In this document: positions 55,671-64,000 of the stretch, in pieces
How positions within the stretch are numbered: position 1 is the first letter of the stretch
Layout of the letters: each line of letters opens with the position of its first letter
Assembly (NCBI RefSeq): GCF_042310355.1
Contig: NZ_JBHJMR010000002.1
Span: 372,001-436,000, forward strand
Source of the DNA: Wenzhouxiangella sp042310355
GTDB taxonomy: Bacteria > Pseudomonadota > Gammaproteobacteria > Xanthomonadales > Wenzhouxiangellaceae
Length of the DNA stretch: 64,000 bases
Reading direction: 5' to 3'
Made by a program: the position numbers and the translations under genes
The notes under the pieces: generated by a model
The model's database searches: none
What the model saw: the letters and a program-made list of their open reading frames with translations, nothing else
Told to the model about the DNA's origin: nothing

Positions 55671-57879
55671 AGGGGATATTGGCAACTCGTAGCGGGCGGG
55701 TGAGGTGGACTATCAGCTCATCCAGCGGGGCAGGATGACCGACCAGGTAGCCCTGCATGAGATCGAAACCGACCGACTTCAGGCAGCCTTGTACCGACTC
55801 GGTCTCCACGCACTCGGCCACCGTGATCTTGCCCATCGACTGACCGAGTCGATTGATCTCGGCGATGAACTCCAACGCCGACGGATCCCGGTCGATATCC
55901 CGGACGAAGCTGCCGTCGACCTTGAGATAGTCCACCGGCAACTGGCGCAGGTAGTTCATCGAGGACACGCCGGTACCGAAGTCATCGAGCGCGATGCGGC
56001 AGCCGCCCCGGTTGAGGCGCTGGAATAGCCGGCTGACCTGCTCGAGGTTGCTGATCAGGGCGGTTTCCGTTACTTCCAGGCACAGTCGCGGCAGCAGTCC
56101 GACGTGGCGCCTCAAGATCCGATCGAGAAAGTCCAGGAAGCGCTGATCGCCCAGGCTGCGGCCCGACAGGTTGATATTGACGCGATCGAGTCGATCGATG
56201 CTGTCGCGGTGAGCCGTCATCCACTCCAGTGTCGTCGAGACAACCCAGCGATCGATCTGTGTCGTCATGAAATAACGCTCGGCCGCCGGCATGAACTCGG
56301 CGGCCGTGATCGGCGCTTCACCGTCCACCTCGGGCAGCATCCGCACGAGAATTTCGACCGCCACGGTTCGAAAGGGCGGTCCGGAAGTCGGTGAAATGGG
56401 CTGCCAGTAGAGCGTCATGCGATCCTCGGCAAGCGCCTGCTGGATGCGGGCGACCCAACCCAGCTCGCCGAACTTCTCGGCCAGGCGCGCGTCGTCCGGT
56501 TGCCAGACATGCACCCGGTTGCCACCATCGTCCTTGGCGGCCAGGCAGGCACAGTCGGCGCGTCGCAGGATGCGCGCGATGCCGCCGTCACGATGATCGA
56601 AGCTGACCACGCCCACGCTGAGCGTCAGCGAGCCCGCGCCGCGCTGCGGCGCCAGCGGATTCTCGTCGAGGCTGTCGAGCAGTTCACGACCGAGTTCCGC
56701 GGCCCTTGCTTCATCCGTTTCAGGCATCAAGACGGCGTACTCGTCGGCGCCCTGACGGGCGATCAGGGCATCGGCCGGAAACAGCTCCTGCAGCCTGGTA
56801 CCCAGCGAGCGCAGCAGGCGATCGGCCGCGGCATGGCCGACCGTCTCGTTGATGACGCGGAACTGATCGACATTGATCTCGAGCAGGCTGTGACGCTTGT
56901 CGCTGTCGACTTCGCACAACTTGTCCAGGCGCTGTTCGAGGGCGTGCCGCGACAGCAATCCGGTCAGCGCGTCGTGCTCGCGTAGATAGGCGATCTGCTG
57001 TTGGGCCTGGCGCATGTCACGCCGGTACGCCAGCAACTTCCACAGCAACCAGGCGAAAACGGCGAGCACGACCACCGCGATGATGGCTGAGATCGCCACG
57101 CCGTAGCCGCCGGGTTCTCTTTCGTTGCCGTCGAGCGGCTGGAGCCAGCGTGCATAGATTCGGTCGAACGCGCCGCTGGCCATCACGCGCTCGAGACCGA
57201 CGTTGATCTGCGCCAGGAGGGCCTGGTTACCCTCCCGGACCGCCAGCGCGTACTCCACCGGCAGGACGGGCGGGCCGGAAACGGTCAGGTTGTCGAGTCG
57301 GTTCTCACGCATCGTGTGGCGACTGCGATGCTCGGTCAGCAGGGCAGCGTCGTGCCCGCCGCGGGACAGGAGCGCCAGGCCCTCGCTATCGGAGTCGACC
57401 AGCGTCAGAGCCATCTCCTGGTCGGACTGGCGCAGGAATTCGTGGCTCCAGGCTTCGCGCTGGACGATCACCGAACGGCCGGCCAGGTCTTCGATTCGGT
57501 TGATGGGTTCCGCGCCGGCCGGGATGAAGATGCGGTGATGCACGATGACGTGCGGGCGGGCGAAGTCGACGCTCGCTTCGCGCCGATCGGAGACGAACAT
57601 ACCCAGCACGTCGATCTCGCCGGATTGCAGCGCCTGGCGCATCGTTTCCCAGGAGCCCAGCCGGAATTCGACCTCGCTGTCGGTCGCCTTGCCGATGGCG
57701 CGCATCAAGTCGATGTTGAAGCCGACCGGTTCGCCGTCGGCGTTCAGTGTCTCGTAGGGCTCATAGCCATCCTCGCCCCCCACGACGATGGTGTCGGCCG
57801 CCGGCGCGTATCCCGCTGCGCCGAGCCAGATCGCAATGATTGAAGCCCGCGCCATGCGGGTGAATGCTGGCAGCAACAC
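55669..57879 (-). CDS. Periplasmic-sensor GGDEF/EAL protein with degenerate GGDEF
   Basis: 736 aa. A signal/anchor is followed by a bacterial solute-binding-type sensor (SBP_bac_3; residues about 28-250), a membrane helix (IAVVVLAVFAWLLWKLLA), a GGDEF domain and an EAL domain. The GGDEF signature reads GADEY (377-381), so diguanylate cyclase activity is doubtful. The EAL signature reads EIL (509-511) but keeps E, DDFGTG, VECVE-type and QGYLVG residues, so phosphodiesterase activity is plausible. Start is uncertain: GTG 57879 and TTG 57876 both follow GGGAGGG; ATG 57855 is the first ATG. A periplasmic ligand may control c-di-GMP breakdown. Confidence 0.85.
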   Translation of the reverse strand: MLLPAFTRMARASIIAIWLGAAGYAPAADTIVVGGEDGYEPYETLNADGEPVGFNIDLMRAIGKATDSEVEFRLGSWETMRQALQSGEIDVLGMFVSDRREASVDFARPHVIVHHRIFIPAGAEPINRIEDLAGRSVIVQREAWSHEFLRQSDQEMALTLVDSDSEGLALLSRGGHDAALLTEHRSRHTMRENRLDNLTVSGPPVLPVEYALAVREGNQALLAQINVGLERVMASGAFDRIYARWLQPLDGNEREPGGYGVAISAIIAVVVLAVFAWLLWKLLAYRRDMRQAQQQIAYLREHDALTGLLSRHALEQRLDKLCEVDSDKRHSLLEINVDQFRVINETVGHAAADRLLRSLGTRLQELFPADALIARQGADEYAVLMPETDEARAAELGRELLDSLDENPLAPQRGAGSLTLSVGVVSFDHRDGGIARILRRADCACLAAKDDGGNRVHVWQPDDARLAEKFGELGWVARIQQALAEDRMTLYWQPISPTSGPPFRTVAVEILVRMLPEVDGEAPITAAEFMPAAERYFMTTQIDRWVVSTTLEWMTAHRDSIDRLDRVNINLSGRSLGDQRFLDFLDRILRRHVGLLPRLCLEVTETALISNLEQVSRLFQRLNRGGCRIALDDFGTGVSSMNYLRQLPVDYLKVDGSFVRDIDRDPSALEFIAEINRLGQSMGKITVAECVETESVQGCLKSVGFDLMQGYLVGHPAPLDELIVHLTRPLRVANIP

Positions 57880-57944
57880 CAACCCTCCCTGGGTCGCCTG
57901 CCGTCAGACTAACCCGGATCGCGGGCGACCGCCAGCAGCGGGCT

Positions 57945-58352
57945 TCAGCTCGCGACGTGATCCGGCCCGAAGGAATCGGGAAGCAACTGATCGAGGCTTC
58001 GGACCAGCAGGACGCGACCGCCATCGCCGACGGCCAGGCACTGCGTACTGCCGCGGCCGAACTCGCGGATGCGCTGCCGGCAATCGCCGCAGGGCGGACA
58101 GGGTCGGTCGCTCGGTCCGAGCACCCACAGGCGTGCGATCGTCGTCTCGCCGGCGGCGATCATGGCCGAAATCGCCGAGGCCTCGGCGCAGATGCTCTTG
58201 AAATGCGCGACTTCGACATTGCTGCCGCCAAATTGCCGCCCGGACGTCGTCTCCAGCACGACGGCCACCGGGTGGCGGGAGTAGGGGGCGTAGGCGCAGT
58301 CGCGCAATCGGCGAAGTTCGGTGAGCAGCTCAGGGCCGATGCTGTCGGTCAT
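57945..58352 (-). CDS. cdd: Cytidine deaminase
   Basis: 135 aa, short tetrameric form. Zinc site C55-A-E57 and P-C88-G-x-C91, with YAPYSRHPV substrate loop. Converts (deoxy)cytidine to (deoxy)uridine. Last gene of the deo operon; its ATG overlaps the deoB stop in ATGA. Confidence 0.92.
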   Translation of the reverse strand: MTDSIGPELLTELRRLRDCAYAPYSRHPVAVVLETTSGRQFGGSNVEVAHFKSICAEASAISAMIAAGETTIARLWVLGPSDRPCPPCGDCRQRIREFGRGSTQCLAVGDGGRVLLVRSLDQLLPDSFGPDHVAS

Positions 58353-59587
58353 GCGGATTCTCCGCTGGCGTGTTTGGGGGGAAGGAAGCTCAGGCCGTCT
58401 TCGAAGGCCGGCAGACCGAAGAACGCCGCCAGGCTCTGGCCGATATCGGCAAAGCTCTCGCGCGCTCCCAGCTCGCCGGCCGCGAGTCCGCCGCCGAGCA
58501 CCAGGATCGGCACGTGCTCGCGCGTATGGTCGCTGCCCCGGAAGGTGGGATCACAGCCGTGGTCGGCCGTCAGGATAATCAGATCATTATCCGCAAGCTT
58601 TTCAATGAGACAAGGAAGTTTCTTGTCAAACTGCTCGAGGGCCTGGGCATAGCCCTCCGGGTCGCGCCGGTGGCCGTGAACCATGTCGAAATCGACCAGG
58701 TTGGTCATGACCAGGCTGCGTTCGCTCGCCGTGTCCATGGCGACCAGGGTGGCATTGACGAGCGCGTCGTTGCCGTCGGCCTTGATCGACTGGCTGATGC
58801 CGCGATGAGCATAGATATCGGCGATCTTGCCGATCGCGACGACCTCGCCGCCGTCGTCGACCAGGCGCTCGAGCAGCGTCGGTTCCGGCGGCGGCACGCT
58901 GTAGTCGCGGCGGTTGCCCGTGCGCTTGAAGTCGCCGGCGTGATTGCCGACGAAGGGCCGGGCGATGACCCGGCCGATCGGATGGTCGCCGCAATGGTCG
59001 TCGAGCAGCTCGCGCGCGATCTCGCACAGCCGATACAAGCGCTTGCGCCCGAAGAACTGCTCGTGGACGGCGATCTGGAAAACTGAGTCGGCCGAGGTGT
59101 AGACGATCGGCTTGCCCGTCTCGATATGCTCGACGCCCAGGCGGCCGATGATCTCGGTGCCCGAAGCCTGGCAGTTGCCGAGCACGCCCGGCAGGTCGGC
59201 GCGCTCGATCAGGGCGGCAAGCAGTTCCGGCGGGAAGCTGTTCTCTTTTTCACGAAAATAACCCCACTCGAACCGCACCGGCACGCCGGCGATCTCCCAG
59301 TGACCCGAGGGCGTGTCCTTGCCGCTTGAGACTTCCTTCGCATAGCCCCAGGCGCCGTCGACCCGATCGGGCAGGGCAACGCCGGCGGCCAGCCGTCCCG
59401 TGCTGGACTGGTGGGCGTGGAACAGGCCCAGGCGCGCCATATTGGGCAGCGCCAGCGGTCGGCCCGCCTGCTGCCGGTACTCGGCGATATGGCCCAGGGT
59501 GTCGGCACCGGCATCGCCGAAACGGTCCGCGTCGGCGGCCGCGCCGATGCCGAAGGAGTCGAGCACGATGACAACAGCGCGCGGCAT
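58349..59587 (-). CDS. deoB: Phosphopentomutase
   Basis: 412 aa. Alkaline-phosphatase-like fold with LDSFGIGAAADADRFGDAGADTLGH near the N-terminus, ADHGCDPT and GSDHTREHVP metal motifs near the C-terminus. Converts (deoxy)ribose-1-phosphate to the 5-phosphate. One nt downstream of deoA. Confidence 0.95.
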   Translation of the reverse strand: MPRAVVIVLDSFGIGAAADADRFGDAGADTLGHIAEYRQQAGRPLALPNMARLGLFHAHQSSTGRLAAGVALPDRVDGAWGYAKEVSSGKDTPSGHWEIAGVPVRFEWGYFREKENSFPPELLAALIERADLPGVLGNCQASGTEIIGRLGVEHIETGKPIVYTSADSVFQIAVHEQFFGRKRLYRLCEIARELLDDHCGDHPIGRVIARPFVGNHAGDFKRTGNRRDYSVPPPEPTLLERLVDDGGEVVAIGKIADIYAHRGISQSIKADGNDALVNATLVAMDTASERSLVMTNLVDFDMVHGHRRDPEGYAQALEQFDKKLPCLIEKLADNDLIILTADHGCDPTFRGSDHTREHVPILVLGGGLAAGELGARESFADIGQSLAAFFGLPAFEDGLSFLPPKHASGESA

Positions 59588-59588
59588 G

Positions 59589-60917
59589 TCATTGAACTCC
59601 GGGCGTCAGTCGTTGCGTGATCAGTTCCGGCCTTTCGGGCGGTAGTTCACCGACGCGGCAGGCGCGTCGCAGGGCCTCGGCGGCGCGAGCGGCCTCGTCA
59701 TCGCTGCGCGCGTGGATTCTTGCGAGGGGACGACTCGGGCCGATCCTGTCGCCGATCTGGACCAGGCCGGTCAGCCCCACGGCCGGGTCGATGCGGTCGT
59801 CGGCGCGGCGGCGCCCGCCACCGAGATCGACGACCGCCATGCCGATCGCGCGAACGTCGATCGATTCCACGTAACCGTCGCCATCGGCGAACACATCTTC
59901 GACAACCGGGGCCGTCGGCAGATGATTTTCGGAGTGCTCGACGAGATCGGCCGGGCCGCCGAGCGCGCGCACCATGGCGGCGAACTTCTCGGCGGCGCGG
60001 CCACTGTCGAGCGCTTTGCCCACCTGTTGCCGCGCCGCATCACGGCCTTCGGCCAGTCCGCCGGCCAGGAGCATCTCGGCCGCCAGCTCGCAGCTGAGCG
60101 CCGTCAGGCTATCGCGGCGCGGACGACCCCGAAGGCAGTCCAGGACTTCGGCGATCTCCAGGGCATTGCCGGCGCTGTCGGCCAGCGGCTGGCTCATGTC
60201 GCTGAGCAACACGTGGGTGGCAACGCCGGCGCGCGTGCCGACTTCGCTCAACCGGCGCGCCAGGTGACGAGCCTGCTCGTAGTCGGTCATGACCGCGCCG
60301 TTGCCGATCTTGACGTCGAGCACGAGCGCGTCGAGGCCTTCGGCCAGCTTCTTCGACAGGATCGAGGCGACGATCAGCGGTATCGACTCGACCGTCGCGG
60401 TGACGTCGCGCACCGCATACAGCCGCCGGTCGGCCGGCGCCAGTTCGGCCGTCTGGCCGATGATGGCGCAGCCGGTTTCGCGCACGATGCGGCGAAATTC
60501 CGCCGGCGCGGGGGATACGTCATAGCCGGGTATGGCGGCCAGCTTGTCGACCGTGCCGCCGGTGTGTCCCAGGCCGCGCCCGGCGATCATCGGCACGTAG
60601 CCGCCGCATGCCGCCACGATGGGAGCGACCAGCAGCGAGGTGACATCGCCGAGGCCGCCAGTGGAATGCTTGTCGAGCACCGGGCCGGGCAGGGCGGGAT
60701 CGTGCCAGCGCATGACCGTACCCGAATCGCGCATGGCTTCGGTCAGCGCCGCGCACTCGTCGTCCGCCATGCCGTTGAGGAAAACGGCCATGGCAAAGGC
60801 CCCGAGCTGCTCGTCGCCGACCGTCCCGTCGGCAATTCCGGTAATGAGCTCTTCGATGGCCGCCCGATCGAGTTCTTCGCCGTCGCGCTTGCGCCGCAGG
60901 ATCTCGCTAATGGTCAT
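59589..60917 (-). CDS. deoA: Thymidine phosphorylase
   Basis: 442 aa, usual length. The KHSTGGLGDVTSLL phosphate-binding segment, MIAGRGLGHTGGTVDKL and the LDVKIGNGAVM motif are the DeoA signature. Splits thymidine to thymine and deoxyribose-1-phosphate. ATG 60917 overlaps the deoC stop by one base. Confidence 0.95.
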   Translation of the reverse strand: MTISEILRRKRDGEELDRAAIEELITGIADGTVGDEQLGAFAMAVFLNGMADDECAALTEAMRDSGTVMRWHDPALPGPVLDKHSTGGLGDVTSLLVAPIVAACGGYVPMIAGRGLGHTGGTVDKLAAIPGYDVSPAPAEFRRIVRETGCAIIGQTAELAPADRRLYAVRDVTATVESIPLIVASILSKKLAEGLDALVLDVKIGNGAVMTDYEQARHLARRLSEVGTRAGVATHVLLSDMSQPLADSAGNALEIAEVLDCLRGRPRRDSLTALSCELAAEMLLAGGLAEGRDAARQQVGKALDSGRAAEKFAAMVRALGGPADLVEHSENHLPTAPVVEDVFADGDGYVESIDVRAIGMAVVDLGGGRRRADDRIDPAVGLTGLVQIGDRIGPSRPLARIHARSDDEAARAAEALRRACRVGELPPERPELITQRLTPGVQ

Positions 60918-61696
60918 CAGTAGAAATCCGCCTCGGGATCGTTTCGCTCGCTACCGCCGAGCGTGACCAGGAGATCGTCGAGCAGGCCCGATGCGCCGAA
61001 GCGGAAGTGACTCGGCGTGATCCAGTCCTCGCCCATGAGCTCCGCGGCCAGGTCGAGATACTCGCGCGCCTGCGCCGTGGTCCGTATGCCACCGGAGACC
61101 TTGCAGCCGACGACTTTCTCGCTGTCGCGGATGGACTCGAGCAGGATGCGCGCGGCTTCGGGCGTGGCGTTGACCGGCACCTTGCCGGTGGAGGTCTTGA
61201 GGAAATCGCCCCCGGCGTCGATGGCGATTTCAGCGGCCTCCCGGATCAGCGGGGGATCGGCCAGTTCACCGGTTTCCAGGATTACCTTGAGAAGGTGATC
61301 ACCGCAAGCGTCCCGGGCAGCGGTTACCAGGCTGCGCCCGGCCTTTGCGTCGCCTTGGCGCAGCGACTGCCAGGGAAAGACCAGATCGATCTCGTCGGCC
61401 CCCGCCTGGCGGGCGTCCCGAATCTCCGAAACCACCTGGTCGGGCGAGCTCTGGCCTTGCGGAAAATTGACGACGGTGGCAACCCGCACGGGGGCGGCCG
61501 GGGTCGCCGCTTCCAACGCCTCTCGAGCGGCGCGGACAAAGCGAGGGTAGACGCAGACCGCCGCCACCGACCCGAACGGTGTTCGGGCACGACGGCACAG
61601 GGCCCGGACCGCCGAGTCGTTCTCGTCGGCTTCCAGGCGTGTCAGGTCCATCAGTCGCAGGGCCAGTCGGGCGGCCGATACTGCTGCTTCACTCAT
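60917..61696 (-). CDS. deoC: Deoxyribose-phosphate aldolase
   Basis: 259 aa. The Schiff-base Lys lies in DFLKTSTGKVPVNATPEA, with KVILETGEL upstream. Cleaves deoxyribose-5-phosphate to glyceraldehyde-3-phosphate and acetaldehyde. First gene of the deoC-deoA-deoB-cdd operon; no DeoR or CytR gene is next to it. Confidence 0.95.
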   Translation of the reverse strand: MSEAAVSAARLALRLMDLTRLEADENDSAVRALCRRARTPFGSVAAVCVYPRFVRAAREALEAATPAAPVRVATVVNFPQGQSSPDQVVSEIRDARQAGADEIDLVFPWQSLRQGDAKAGRSLVTAARDACGDHLLKVILETGELADPPLIREAAEIAIDAGGDFLKTSTGKVPVNATPEAARILLESIRDSEKVVGCKVSGGIRTTAQAREYLDLAAELMGEDWITPSHFRFGASGLLDDLLVTLGGSERNDPEADFY

Positions 61697-61737
61697 GCGC
61701 CACAGGATACCGGATGGCGCCTCCGGTAGACGGACAA

Positions 61738-62490
61738 TCAGAAGGCCGGCATGTGCAGCCTCGAGGGCAGATCCGCCGGCGCTACCGACTCGGCCAGTGC
61801 CGTGGTCACCGCCCGCAAGGCGGCCAGGCGCGCATGGCGCTTCTCGTTGGCCGCGATCACGGTCCAGGGCGATTCCGCAGTGTCGGTCTTGTCGAACATT
61901 TCTTCGGCGGCTTCGATGTAATCGTTCCAGCGCGCCCGGTTACGCCAGTCTTCGTCGGTCATCTTCCAGGCCTTGAACGGATCGGCCAGCCGCCGTTCGA
62001 AGCGCGCCAGCTGCTCATCCGCGTCGATCTGGAACCACAGCGAGCGCACGACCACGCCGTCGTCGACCAGCATGCGCTCGAACTCGTTGATCTCCCGGTA
62101 GGCGCGCCGCCACTGCGCTTCCGACGCCAGGCCCTCGACGCGCTCGACGAGCACCCGCCCGTACCAGGACCGGTCGAAGATCACCAGCTCGCCGGGCGCG
62201 GGCAGCCGGGTCCAGAAACGGTAGAGATAGTGCCGATCCTGTTCCCAGGGCTCGGGCGCGCCGATGCGGTAGACCTTGTAGCTGCGTGGATCGAGCCGCG
62301 CCACCATGCGCCGTATGGCACCCCCTTTTCCGGCGGCGTCCATCCCCTCGATGTTGACGATCATGCGCCCGCCGCTGCGCAGCACGGTCTGCTGCAGGGT
62401 CAGCAGGTCGAACTGCCACTGCCGGAGCAGCTTCTTGTACTGATCGCGCTCGATCGCAGCGCCGGGGTCGAGCTTGTCCAGTCTCGCCAT
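61738..62490 (-). CDS. PPK2-family polyphosphate kinase
   Basis: 250 aa, one-domain PPK2. Walker A GMDAAGKGG (49-57), Walker B DRSWYGR and the arginine-rich lid region. Such short forms transfer phosphate from polyphosphate to a nucleoside mono- or diphosphate; which is unknown. ATG 62490 with GAAGG 5 nt upstream is favoured over TTG 62502. It lies close to the deo operon but separately. Confidence 0.9.
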   Translation of the reverse strand: MARLDKLDPGAAIERDQYKKLLRQWQFDLLTLQQTVLRSGGRMIVNIEGMDAAGKGGAIRRMVARLDPRSYKVYRIGAPEPWEQDRHYLYRFWTRLPAPGELVIFDRSWYGRVLVERVEGLASEAQWRRAYREINEFERMLVDDGVVVRSLWFQIDADEQLARFERRLADPFKAWKMTDEDWRNRARWNDYIEAAEEMFDKTDTAESPWTVIAANEKRHARLAALRAVTTALAESVAPADLPSRLHMPAF

Positions 62491-62542
62491 GCTTGCCTTC
62501 AACCAATGAGACCCAAGCGGAGCATATCAGGCCGTGTCGACC

Positions 62543-63826
62543 TCATCGCGATTCGTCTCCCAGGTGCACGCCGAATTTCGGCAGGACATACCGGTGCAGC
62601 ACCAGGAGTAGCAGGGTGACACCCAGGGCGACGGCGAATACACCGAGCGCGCCTGACACGTCATGCATCAACTCGGGCGCGATGATCAGAACCAGCGCCA
62701 GAGCCAGCATGATGACGCCCCCGACCAGTTTGAGCACACGTCCATGCTTCTCCTCGAAGCGGTCGACGCGCAGGGTGGTCAGCGCAATGATGAAGATCAC
62801 CAGTTCGATCGCCAGGTAGATGAACAGGTAAAGCAACAGCAAGACTGCGAAGAAGGCCCAGCCGACATCGTGGCTGGCGACGATGCCGCTCCAGATAACG
62901 GGGAATCCGGCCGTGCAGGGCAATTCGATCAACGCAACCCCGGCGGCCATCAGCGCGGTTCCCGCGATCAGTGCGGCCGTCGAGCGCCCGTCGGCCAGCA
63001 GCCCCCGCATGCGCCGGTAGATCCCCGGCTTGTGCCTTTCGTCGATAGTGAACGAAACGCCACGCTGGAACCAGAAGTAATCCTTGATGTTGACCACCGC
63101 GAACACCAGTGCGAACAAGGCGACCACCCAGTGGATCCAGCCGCTCATCAGCATGAAATTGAGTGCCCCGAACACCCCGGCGATGAACAGGCCGTAGATC
63201 GTGGCCGTCACCAGCAGGAAGGTCGAACCGACCAGCAAGACTCGCTTGCGCGATCCGGAATGGATAACCAGCGCCAGCAGGATGGTCAGCACCCACAGCG
63301 AGCAGGGATTGAATCCGTCGATCAGCGCGATCAGCGCGGTAGAAAGCATGACCGGCTGCAGCATCAGGTCAACGGGACCGACCAGGGGCAGCTCGAGCAG
63401 GGCCGGGTCGCGCGCGCTGGTGGTCTGCTCGATTTGCCCTTGGTTTGCGCGCGAATCGGGACAATCGCCTCGCTCCAGGCAGAGCTGTACTCGAGCCGAA
63501 ATCTGCCGACGGACCAGGTCGCTGTCGCCAACCCATGCGCCGCCCCCGACAAACACCGCCGGAACCGAATCGGCTCCGACGCCGTGAGCCCGGGCGACTT
63601 CCTGGAACAGTTTGCGGTTGTCCTCGTTGCGCCGGACCTCGAACGCCTGCACCTCGAGGCCATCGTGGGCCTGGTCAAGGCGCTCGATGAACGGCTTCTG
63701 CGCCTGGCAGTGCGGACACGAATCGCTGACGAACACCAGCATGTGGAGGCGCTCGCCATCCGCGCCGACGGCGAGCGCCGAAAGCAGCAGGGTCAAAGCC
63801 GACAGGCCGATACGCACTGTGTACAC
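62543..63826 (-). CDS. Thioredoxin-like/DsbD-like transmembrane fusion
   Basis: 427 aa. Signal peptide, then a thioredoxin fold with C37-P-H-C40 and a cis-Pro VPAVFVGGG (residues about 25-105), then about eight membrane helices with GFNPCSLWVL and ELPCTAGFPV. These two Cys-Pro motifs in separate helices match the paired cysteines of DsbD/CcdA electron carriers. It should move reducing power from the cytoplasm to the periplasmic domain. Start GTG 63826; GTG 63817 is the alternative. No scs, ccm or dsb gene lies adjacent. Confidence 0.8.
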   Translation of the reverse strand: MYTVRIGLSALTLLLSALAVGADGERLHMLVFVSDSCPHCQAQKPFIERLDQAHDGLEVQAFEVRRNEDNRKLFQEVARAHGVGADSVPAVFVGGGAWVGDSDLVRRQISARVQLCLERGDCPDSRANQGQIEQTTSARDPALLELPLVGPVDLMLQPVMLSTALIALIDGFNPCSLWVLTILLALVIHSGSRKRVLLVGSTFLLVTATIYGLFIAGVFGALNFMLMSGWIHWVVALFALVFAVVNIKDYFWFQRGVSFTIDERHKPGIYRRMRGLLADGRSTAALIAGTALMAAGVALIELPCTAGFPVIWSGIVASHDVGWAFFAVLLLLYLFIYLAIELVIFIIALTTLRVDRFEEKHGRVLKLVGGVIMLALALVLIIAPELMHDVSGALGVFAVALGVTLLLLVLHRYVLPKFGVHLGDESR

Positions 63827-64000
63827 GCTGCAAGTCCAATTGCTTACCTGTCGCTACGTTAGCGGAAATCGAGGCGGCTGGATACATGGCATCCCTTCGA
63901 GCCCGCGGCGCGTCCTGTGAGCCGCAAGCGTCCCATCCGCCGGCTCGCGGGCATCTGATCGAAGTCAAAAGATGCACATACACTACGTGGTTAGATTAAG

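Noticed and set aside
63827..64000. Possible gene or regulatory element at the right end
   Set aside because: No frame with a start and recognisable product; only a short AT-richer end, insufficient to call.

Overview
The window is about 65% GC, densely coded and mostly made of co-directional operons. The gene set fits a free-living, GC-rich gammaproteobacterium: outer-membrane porin and TonB receptors, TAXI-type TRAP transport, a TonB2-type energiser, IPTL-CTERM and DUF11 surface proteins, and a DUF222 HNH nuclease. Wenzhouxiangella-like Chromatiales or Lysobacterales relatives are the best guess, from protein style only. No rRNA, tRNA, CRISPR array or prophage was seen.

Layout. 1-4038: 3' end of a porin, a DedA/PAP2-like membrane protein apparently lacking a normal start codon, a HAD phosphatase, YccF, an EAL phosphodiesterase and a small acidic lipoprotein. 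4288-7686: a 1132-aa secreted DUF11 protein with an IPTL-CTERM tail. 7710-12012 (minus): an operon of a vWA protein with six 88-aa repeats, a small membrane protein, a Tat-exported aldo/keto reductase and a DUF6064 protein. 12106-17159: DUF4126 protein, a vapC remnant, an NTR/TIMP-like protein and a TAXI-TRAP uptake pair.

17230-29764 is an accessory defence region. A type I restriction-modification locus is split: hsdM and a damaged hsdS lie at the left end and hsdR at the right end. Between them are an orphan low-GC gene, a complete IS3-family element, an Abi-alpha (DUF4393) gene, a 5'-truncated serine hydrolase, a DUF222 HNH endonuclease with a near-consensus LexA box at its promoter, and an AbrB/MazE-Doc toxin-antitoxin pair.

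29765-45329: SAM methyltransferase, CopA copper ATPase and CsoR (with a palindromic operator), secreted hydrolases and a metalloprotease, Fpr, RhlE, an S33 peptidase with a membrane tail, Tpm, and an RND efflux pair. 45492-55597 is a roughly 10-kb one-way cluster: DUF3450 protein, TtpC-like ExbB, ExbB, ExbD, TonB, TPR protein, a TonB-dependent receptor with two N-terminal carboxypeptidase-regulatory-like modules, and a secreted beta-helix protein, closed by a strong terminator. This is my main candidate for an incompletely described system: a dedicated TonB motor next to its own receptor and an exported partner. 55669-64000: a degenerate GGDEF/EAL protein with a periplasmic sensor, the deoC-deoA-deoB-cdd nucleoside salvage operon, a PPK2-type kinase and a thioredoxin/DsbD-like fusion.
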